7,066 bases of DNA, from NCBI GenBank assembly GCA_031267005.1, contig JAIRZX010000203.1:1-7066 (forward strand). Reading direction: 5' to 3'. The notes under the pieces were generated by a model, which made no database searches, had not been told where the DNA came from, and was given only the letters and a program-made list of their open reading frames with translations. The stretch is from Deltaproteobacteria bacterium. Lineage in GTDB: Bacteria > Desulfobacterota > Desulfarculia > Adiutricales > Adiutricaceae. Shown here piece by piece: positions 1-4,348 of the stretch. Each line of letters starts with the position of its first letter. Position 1 is the first letter of the stretch. The position numbers were made by a program, and so were the translations under genes.

Positions 1-345
1 ACTCAGACATTGGGACACGGGGCCGACCGGCCGCCCCTGCGGCAGCCGACACGGGAGTCTGCCCTGCCCCTGCCGCTCCAGCAGCCGCAGACAGGAGTGG
101 CCACTGTATCGGATATCGAGGATGCCGCGATGGTATCCCGGCGTTCCTGAGGCGATCGGGCTGGCGCCGCGTTGCCGGACGCGCCCGGCCCCAATCGATG
201 CAGGGCATCGGCACGGGCCCTGAGCGGTGCATGGGCCCTCTCCCCCCCCGGGGGGCCGCATCCCAACTGAGGCCCCCGCGCCACGCGAGAGCGGCCTCCG
301 CAGCTGATTTCCGCCACATTTGAGTGATTAAGTTTATAATCAGAT
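1..345. repeat. Diverged ~345-bp tandem repeat, unit 1
   Basis: The window opens with ACTCAGACATTGGGACACGG, and nearly the same sequence returns at 346, giving a period of 345 bases. The two units stay alignable over most of their length with scattered substitutions and small indels (roughly 80% identity by eye). Each holds a conserved core around 105-115 (ACTGTATCGGAT), a GTCTGC...GCAGAC inverted pair flanking a C-rich stretch, and an AT-rich end. Unit 1 contains a C8G6 run near 242-255 and ends with a perfect TATAAT (335-340), but I see no -35 at normal spacing. Long open frames here are typical of G+C-rich DNA, and indels between the copies break the frame, so I do not call a gene. An origin or centromere role is possible but not shown. 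Confidence 0.85.
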
Positions 346-662
346 ACTCAGACATTGGGACACGGGGGCGACCGGCCGCCCCTGCGGCAGCCGACCCGGG
401 AGTCTGCCCTGCCCCCTGGCGCTCCAGCTGCCGCAGACAGGAGTGGCCACTGTATCGGATACCAACGGTGCCGCTACGGTTTCCCGGCATTCCGGGGGCG
501 ATCGGGCTGGCGCCGTGTTGCCGGACGCGCCCGCCCCAAATCGCGGCAGGGCATCGGCACGGGCCCGGAGCGCACGGGGGGGCGCATCCCAATGGAGGCA
601 TCAGGGCCACGCGAGCGCGGCCTCCGGAGCGGATTTCCGCCATTTTAAGCATTGAGCTTTAT
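346..662. repeat. Diverged ~345-bp tandem repeat, unit 2
   Basis: This is the second copy of the unit starting at position 1. Shared blocks include ACTCAGACATTGGGACACGG (one base differs), the GAGTGGCCACTGTATCGGAT block, CGATCGGGCTGGCGCCG, GTTGCCGGACGCGCCC and GGCATCGGCACGGGCCC. Homology ends near 662 at an AT-rich end (CATTTTAAGCATTGAGCTTTAT), which aligns with CATTTGAGTGATTAAGTTTAT of unit 1. Unit 2 lacks the long C/G run of unit 1. No credible gene is seen. The stretch from 663 to 732 is unremarkable. Confidence 0.85.
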
Positions 663-732
663 GCGCAACCCTGACCAGAACTCTCCGGAAATTGGACTCC
701 GCCAGCAGCTGACGGGCACGAGAATTCCGAGT

Positions 733-758
733 ATTTGAGTAAATAAGTATTGACTCAA
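733..758 (+). promoter_or_regulatory. Inverted-repeat operator / promoter region of parA
   Basis: TTGAGT (735-740) and ACTCAA (753-758) are perfect inverted 6-bp arms around a 12-base AT-rich spacer. The half TTGACT at 750-755 could be a -35 element, but the -10 at 17 bases (TAAGTG, 773-778) is poor. The position, about 80 bases upstream of the parA start, suits autoregulation by the RHH partner, as in type Ib partition operons. The block ATTTGAGTnAnTAAGTnT here (733-750) matches 318-335 at the end of repeat unit 1 at 15 of 18 positions, which suggests a shared protein-binding site. Confidence 0.5.
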
Positions 759-838
759 TTCATTAAATGGTGTAAGTGTGTATCAGCTCGCAGGGCACCA
801 ACCTGGAGTCCGGGAAGCGGGCCGAGAGAGAGGCAAAA

Positions 839-1474
839 TTGAAAGTAATCGCAGTGCTTAACCAGAAGGGCGGCTCCGGCAAGACGACCGTAGCCACCCA
901 CTTGGCCAGGGCCCTCCAGCTGGAGGATCGCTCAGTGATCCTGGTGGACTCCGATCCCCAGGGAAGCGCCCGCGACTGGGCCGCCGCCAAAGAAGAGCAC
1001 CCGGTCCTGGTCGTGGGCATGGAGCGCGCAAACATCCTCACGCGGGACGTGAAGCGGTTCTCGGACAGGGACTTCGTCATCATCGACGGGGCGCCGCAGG
1101 CAAAGGAGCTCGCTGTCGCGGGCGTAAAGGCCTCCGACCTGGTCCTGATCCCGGTGCAGCCCTCCCCCTACGACATATGGGCAACGGAGGATCTGGTCGA
1201 TCTCGTGAAGGCCCGCGTCGAGATCACCGAAGGCGCCCTCAAGGCCGCCTTCGTGGTGAGCCGCGTCATCGCCAACACGAGGGTCGGGAAGGAGATCTTC
1301 TCGATCCTCGAGGGCTACGGGCTGCCGGTCCTGAAATCCTCCGTCACCCAGCGGGTGGTCTTCGCCGAATCCGCCAGGAACGGGGAGACCGCACTGGACG
1401 TGCTTCCGGGGGGGGACGCCGCCCGCGAGATCCGGAACCTCGCGGCGGAGGTCATCGGGCTTCTGGAGGGTTGA
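839..1474 (+). CDS. parA: ParA-type partition ATPase (small, type Ib)
   Basis: A deviant Walker A ATPase of the ParA/MinD family that would drive plasmid segregation on the nucleoid with a small centromere-binding partner. The protein starts with the classic KVIAVLNQKGGSGKTT block, so the deviant Walker A (KGGSGKT) lies at residues 10-16. VDSDPQGSARDW follows at about 36-47 (A' motif), and DFVIIDGAPQ (about 78-87) is the Walker B-like segment. I chose TTG at 839 because AGAGG (829-833) sits five bases upstream and the protein then begins MKVIAVLNQ, as family members do. A GTG at 776 would add 21 residues unlike the family and has no good ribosome site. At 211 residues with no N-terminal helix-turn-helix it fits the short type Ib group. 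The next gene starts two bases after the stop, so the two are one operon. Confidence 0.93.
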   Translation: MKVIAVLNQKGGSGKTTVATHLARALQLEDRSVILVDSDPQGSARDWAAAKEEHPVLVVGMERANILTRDVKRFSDRDFVIIDGAPQAKELAVAGVKASDLVLIPVQPSPYDIWATEDLVDLVKARVEITEGALKAAFVVSRVIANTRVGKEIFSILEGYGLPVLKSSVTQRVVFAESARNGETALDVLPGGDAAREIRNLAAEVIGLLEG

Positions 1475-1476
1475 TC

Positions 1477-1698
1477 ATGACAGACAAGAAAGGGCCCCGC
1501 CTCCCCCCTGCGGGGAGGCCCAGCAAGGCGAAAACCGAACCCGGCCTCCAGCGCCAAGTGGTGCCGGGCCTGAACAAGGTGCGGCTCAACCTGGACATCG
1601 ACACCGACCTGCACACCAGGCTGAAAGTGTATGCGGCCAAACGGAGGATATCGATATCCGACGTTGTCCGGGAACTCATCGGCACCCTGGATCTATGA
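1477..1698 (+). CDS. Ribbon-helix-helix partner of ParA (centromere-binding / repressor candidate)
   Basis: A 73-residue basic protein. The first ~30 residues (MTDKKGPRLPPAGRPSKAKT and on) look disordered and are rich in Lys, Arg and Pro. The second half, KVRLNLDIDTDLHTRLKVYA followed by AKRRISISDVVRELIGTL, has the beta strand-helix-helix pattern of the RHH/CopG superfamily. The strand VRLNLDI would sit in the DNA groove. GGAGGG (1465-1470), inside the end of parA, is six bases before the ATG, so the genes are co-transcribed and probably co-regulated. A small RHH protein directly after a short ParA is the ParG-like arrangement: it binds the centromere, represses the operon and stimulates ParA. 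The family assignment is from pattern; the partition role comes from context. The inverted repeat at 735-758 is the nearest candidate target. Confidence 0.82.
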   Translation: MTDKKGPRLPPAGRPSKAKTEPGLQRQVVPGLNKVRLNLDIDTDLHTRLKVYAAKRRISISDVVRELIGTLDL

Positions 1699-1791
1699 GC
1701 TTCCCCCGAAGGCGATCCCGGTCCCCGCTCGGTCCGCCTCCAAAGCCAGCGATGTCCGGATTCACGCCCCTGGCCTCAGGCAATGAAAACT

Positions 1792-1828
1792 AAAGGCCGC
1801 GCTCCTCAGACAAGGAGCGCGGCCTTTT
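1792..1828 (+). terminator. Intrinsic terminator of the parA operon
   Basis: GGCCGCGCTCCT (1795-1806) pairs perfectly over 12 bp with AGGAGCGCGGCC (1813-1824) around a six-base loop. AAA before and TTTT after (1825-1828) extend the stem and supply the U tract. It lies about 95 bases after the RHH stop codon and separates the partition operon from the replication region. Confidence 0.93.
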
Positions 1829-2208
1829 CCCATGCACGGCACGGACCCGCGCCGTGAACGTGACTGTCCTCTTACGGCCCACAAGATCCGCCTGCCAAGA
1901 GCGAGGAGCCAACGCGTCACGGCCCTTCACCCAAGCCCGGGAAAACCAGCAGTCTCTGACACGCCCCTCTGCAACATCTCGCGACCTCCCCCCCCCCGGT
2001 CAAACGAGATTGACGAGCGCCCCTAAAAGGTGTAGGCTCTGGAACAATGGGCCCCAGCCAAGGCCTCTGCCTCCGGTCTGACCGGCTTGGCCCCCTCTCG
2101 GGCTAACCTCAAACCCCATATCCTGTAGTTCGGAGTCCGTATCCTCGCGGACAACCCCCATATGCGGCTTTCGCGGTCGCCAGGTTTCCAAGGAGAACCG
2201 ACCACCAG
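1829..2208. other. Non-coding stretch between the par terminator and the RNA region
   Basis: About 380 bases with no gene I can support. It contains a ten-C run near 1988-1997, a possible + strand promoter (2010-2038), a small hairpin GTCCG/CGGAC (2135-2139 with 2148-2152), and two near-identical AACCCC(C)ATAT boxes at 2112-2121 and 2153-2163. No array of ~20-bp iterons, as would mark an IncQ oriV, is visible. Confidence 0.6.
2010..2038 (+). promoter_or_regulatory. Possible sigma70 promoter for the rep leader
   Basis: TTGACG (2010-2015) lies 17 bases from TAGGCT (2033-2038). The -35 matches at five of six positions, and the -10 keeps only the three most conserved bases (T, A, final T). Transcription would start near 2045 and read through the antisense RNA region and both hairpins before the first replication gene. 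I see no better + strand promoter between the hairpins and 2531. Confidence 0.4.
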
Positions 2209-2248
2209 AAAGCAGAAAACCCGCCGTCTCGGGCTAAGAGACGGCGGG
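2209..2248 (-). terminator. Intrinsic terminator, minus strand
   Basis: CCCGCCGTCTC (2220-2230) and GAGACGGCGGG (2238-2248) form a perfect 11-bp stem with a seven-base loop. On the minus strand the stem is followed by TTTTCTGCTTTC (2219 down to 2208), a usable U tract. On the + strand no T run follows, so the terminator works leftward. No protein gene lies upstream of it on that strand, so it most likely ends a small RNA. Confidence 0.75.
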
Positions 2249-2318
2249 CAACATCTGCTAAAAAGCATTGAATCCGGCCCAAAAAAAGAGGCGGATTCCA
2301 TCGACGCTGGGACGCGTT
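2213..2318 (-). ncRNA. Candidate antisense regulatory RNA (~106 nt)
   Basis: A near-consensus minus-strand promoter (2354-2325) would start transcription near 2318, and a minus-strand terminator ends it near 2213. In between, the RNA can fold GAATCCG with CGGATTC (7 bp, arms at 2298-2292 and 2276-2270) as well as the terminator stem. A 5' stem-loop is also possible, depending on the exact start: the DNA palindrome at 2298-2323 is 10 bp per arm with one mismatch. Size and structure resemble plasmid copy-control antisense RNAs such as ColE1 RNA I or the counter-transcribed RNAs of other replicons. It lies fully antisense to the leader of the replication genes. Expression and target are inferred; the promoter, fold and terminator are seen directly. 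Confidence 0.65.
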
Positions 2319-2323
2319 GATGG
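2298..2323. repeat. Inverted repeat at the antisense RNA start
   Basis: CCATCGACGC (2298-2307) and GCGTTGATGG (2314-2323) form 10-bp arms with one mismatch around a six-base loop. The repeat lies over the start region of the minus-strand RNA. In the + strand leader RNA it is a full hairpin; in DNA it could instead be a repressor operator. Confidence 0.6.
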
Positions 2324-2324
2324 A

Positions 2325-2354
2325 AGTATACGATCAGGCCAGAGCGCCTGTCAA
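2325..2354 (-). promoter_or_regulatory. Strong sigma70-type promoter of the antisense RNA
   Basis: Read on the minus strand: TTGACA (2354-2349, perfect -35), an 18-base spacer, and TATACT (2330-2325, five of six matches to the -10 consensus). This is the best promoter match I found in the window, and it stands out in G+C-rich DNA. Confidence 0.78.
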
Positions 2355-2358
2355 CCTC

Positions 2359-2403
2359 AAAGCCGGATCCAAGCACCAAAAAGTTGCATGGCCCCGGCTT
2401 TTT
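2359..2403 (+). terminator. Terminator-like hairpin 1 in the rep leader
   Basis: AAAGCCGG (2359-2366) pairs with CCGGCTTT (2394-2401), and the top of the loop can extend through CCAaGCA with TGCaTGG. The stem runs into TTTTT (2399-2403). It lies just downstream of the antisense RNA region on the sense strand, the place where an attenuator would be expected. Confidence 0.55.
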
Positions 2404-2411
2404 CATATCCG

Positions 2412-2456
2412 ACGCCCGGGCCGCATTCCAGCCGCCCGGGCGTTTGCTTTTGCTTT
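2412..2456 (+). terminator. Terminator-like hairpin 2 in the rep leader
   Basis: ACGCCCGGGC (2412-2421) and GCCCGGGCGT (2434-2443) form a perfect 10-bp G+C-rich stem with a 12-base loop, followed by TTTGCTTTTGCTTT. It ends about 75 bases before the first replication gene. No obvious promoter lies between it and that gene, so read-through or anti-termination would be needed for expression from upstream. Confidence 0.68.
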
Positions 2457-2530
2457 CCGGGCTCCTCCGGCAGGTCCGGCGATCATTCCGCAACCTCCCT
2501 GAACGCCGCCTCCGCGGCAAGGGACACTTA

Positions 2531-3352
2531 ATGACTGCTCTTCACCTCTACGACCGCTGCCTGATAGACATCGCAAAGGCCGTCGGCCCGGCCCCCGGCA
2601 CTTCAAAGGCCAAAGCCGTATTCCCCGGCCTCAAGGCCGGGACAGCCGCAATCCTGTCCGCTGCTCCCGGAGCCGACAAGTCCGCGTTCGTTGCCCGGCT
2701 CTCCACGGCACTCTCAGGAGGGCACGACGGCCCGGGGATCCTCGGAGTCCCAAACCTGGACCTGACTCCCCAGAAGACGCGCCTTGTCGTCCTCGGGGAC
2801 TCCGAGGTGGCAATTCGAAACCGCCTCGAAATCGCATCCGCAGCACTCGGCACAAATGGCAGAGCAACCCTCGCAAAGAACCTCGCCGTCACCCATCGGC
2901 GCGGTTCCGACCTCGGGCCCCCGGAGATCCGCCGGGACAGGCAGACGCCCGGACTCGGCCTGCTGATCATCGACAGGCTAAACCTCGCCAGCGGGCACAA
3001 CATGTTCTGCTACAGCAAAACAATAAAAACCATGGATCTCCTGGAGTCCATCGCAGGCGACATCGGCTGCGCAATCCTCTTCACAGCTCACTCGATGACG
3101 GACGAGCCCCTGGCCGCCCATTGGAAATCGAAACTGCTCGCCGACAACGTGCGATGGCTTGCACGCCTGGAGCCTGAGTTCGGGGCCGGATCCAGGCACG
3201 ACGGCGAGTCCCGCCGCAACGGCAGCTCATACCGTCTCTCCAGGTTCCGGGAAATTGAGGCGGCCTTCGGGAAACCCGCCGAAAGCTACCGGCTTCGCCA
3301 GAACCAGGACGGCACCTTCGCGTTCTCTGGCCAGATCCGGATATCGGGATAA
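2531..3352 (+). CDS. RepA-like RecA-fold protein with degraded ATPase motifs
   Basis: A 273-residue protein, close to the ~279 residues of RSF1010 RepA, with the same order of motifs. By eye it aligns with RepA and with the intact helicase encoded downstream. GTAAILSAAPGADKS (37-51) is the P-loop region, LVVLGDSEVAIRNRL (85-99) the second strand, LLIIDRL (144-150) Walker B, and CAILFTAHS followed by LLADNVRWL the later motifs. Key residues are altered: the P-loop Gly before Lys50 is Asp49, the catalytic Glu position is Gly89, the first of the paired His is Ala186, and the arginine-finger position is Trp198. Lys50, Ser51 and Asp148 remain. The start is ATG 2531, with AAGGGA six bases upstream; a longer start at 2384 would run through a terminator hairpin. 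I infer a pseudo-ATPase, perhaps a regulatory or hexamer partner; a divergent active enzyme is not excluded. Confidence 0.8.
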   Translation: MTALHLYDRCLIDIAKAVGPAPGTSKAKAVFPGLKAGTAAILSAAPGADKSAFVARLSTALSGGHDGPGILGVPNLDLTPQKTRLVVLGDSEVAIRNRLEIASAALGTNGRATLAKNLAVTHRRGSDLGPPEIRRDRQTPGLGLLIIDRLNLASGHNMFCYSKTIKTMDLLESIAGDIGCAILFTAHSMTDEPLAAHWKSKLLADNVRWLARLEPEFGAGSRHDGESRRNGSSYRLSRFREIEAAFGKPAESYRLRQNQDGTFAFSGQIRISG

Positions 3353-3547
3353 CCCCGAAAGACCATCGCGTTGCCCTTGCCACGCCCCCGTTCCCGAGCA
3401 ACAGCACAACCCTCCTAACCGGATAGTCCTCCCCAGGCGGCAGTCCGGACATAGACCGCCCTGACACCACCTTTTAAGCTTTACCCCCAGAGCAACGCCC
3501 AACACGGGGCACAGCCACGAGAGACCGAATCTCTTAAGGAACAACAA
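3353..3547. other. Gap between RepA-like and TOPRIM genes
   Basis: This stretch of 195 bases has no gene. It holds a GTCCGGAC palindrome inside weak GGCGG/CCGCC arms (3437-3462) and a small hairpin AGAGA/TCTCT (3520-3524 with 3530-3534) just before the ribosome site AAGGA of the next gene, which might modulate its translation. No clear promoter or terminator is seen, so the genes may be co-transcribed. Confidence 0.5.
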
Positions 3548-4348
3548 ATGCCCATGCCCCTGCCCCCCAACACGGATCCCTGGGATCCCCCGCCCCCGCC
3601 GCCGCCCGGCGATCCTGTCCCCGTGCCCCCGCCCGATGACCTGCTGAAGATCTTCCCGAAGGACCACAGGTTCAGGCTCAGGGACAGGGACAGCGGGCAG
3701 GAGATCCAGCCCGAGCGGATCTTCCCGTACCTTCTGGACCGTGCCCCCTGGGACTGGCGACCGTGCATGTGGACGGTCCGCTACCTGCTCCCGAACGGCG
3801 AAAAGACGGTCCGCCCCTGGATCTGGGCGCGGCAGGAGGGGGAGGACGACGACGACGCCCGGCTACGCATGAAGGGGCTCCCCCGGGACTTCGCGAGGCC
3901 CCTCTACAACCTCTACAGACTCGAAAAAACGTTCGCTGAGGCGGGAGCTGCCCCCGTGCTGATAGTCGAGGGGGAGAAGTGCGCCGAGAGCGTCTACCTC
4001 CAGGACGGCTCCGGAGGCTTCCCCAGGTACGCCTTCATAAGCGATCGTTTTTTCGGGGGCATCGGCTTCGTGTCCGTCACGTGGTCCGGAGGGTGCGCCT
4101 CCGTCGCGAAGACCGACTGGAGCCCCCTGGCCCGCGCCGGACAGATCGTAATCTGGCCGGACGCCGACGATGGCGGGATGAAAGCGGCCCAGCTTATCGC
4201 GGGAACGCTCATGGAGCTCAGGCCGGGAGGCCCCCCGCCGTTCGTGATGGACTTCTCCGGCAAGGGCAAGCCGAAGGGCTGGGACATAGCCGACTGGTTC
4301 GGGGAGCTGGAGCGCGGAAGCGCCGGCATGGAAGGGGGTAGCCAATGA
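3548..4348 (+). CDS. TOPRIM-domain primase-like protein
   Basis: A 266-residue protein. Residues 1-30 are strongly proline-rich (a PPPPPPP run, then PVPVPPP). Residues ~70-125 (WTVRYLLPNGEKTVRPW, then GLPRDFARPLYNLYRLE) resemble the region before the TOPRIM domain in phage and plasmid primases. The TOPRIM core follows: VLIVEGEKCAESV with the conserved Glu141, SGGCASVAKTDWSPL, and IVIWPDADDGGMKAA with the Asp205-Ala-Asp207 metal-binding pair. No zinc-finger cysteines are visible. ATG 3548 has AAGGA seven bases upstream; ATG 3554 is a possible alternative. The stop overlaps the next gene (ATGA), so the primase-like protein and the helicase are translationally coupled. In this family the protein normally sits beside a RecA-type helicase and is thought to prime DNA synthesis. 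Here it may replace the RepB' primase of IncQ plasmids (inference). Confidence 0.85.
   Translation: MPMPLPPNTDPWDPPPPPPPGDPVPVPPPDDLLKIFPKDHRFRLRDRDSGQEIQPERIFPYLLDRAPWDWRPCMWTVRYLLPNGEKTVRPWIWARQEGEDDDDARLRMKGLPRDFARPLYNLYRLEKTFAEAGAAPVLIVEGEKCAESVYLQDGSGGFPRYAFISDRFFGGIGFVSVTWSGGCASVAKTDWSPLARAGQIVIWPDADDGGMKAAQLIAGTLMELRPGGPPPFVMDFSGKGKPKGWDIADWFGELERGSAGMEGGSQ

Noticed and set aside
3..317. A minus-strand frame of 104 codons in repeat unit 1.
   Set aside because: It is not preserved in unit 2, shows low-complexity composition, and has no recognisable domain or ribosome site.
1..662. A CRISPR array.
   Set aside because: The repeat unit is about 345 bp with diverged copies and no short repeat-spacer pattern.
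324..674. Open frames of 70-116 codons on the + strand inside the tandem repeat.
   Set aside because: Frames differ between the two copies because of indels, composition is biased to Pro/Arg/Ala/Gly as expected of G+C-rich non-coding DNA, and no ribosome site is present.
2023..2520. A minus-strand frame of 165 codons across the intergenic region.
   Set aside because: It runs through the antisense promoter, both hairpins and the minus terminator, has no family resemblance, and its Arg/Pro-rich start looks like chance.
2384..2530. A 49-codon N-terminal extension of the RepA-like gene from ATG 2384.
   Set aside because: It would translate through terminator hairpin 2 and lacks a ribosome site, while ATG 2531 has one and gives the family length.
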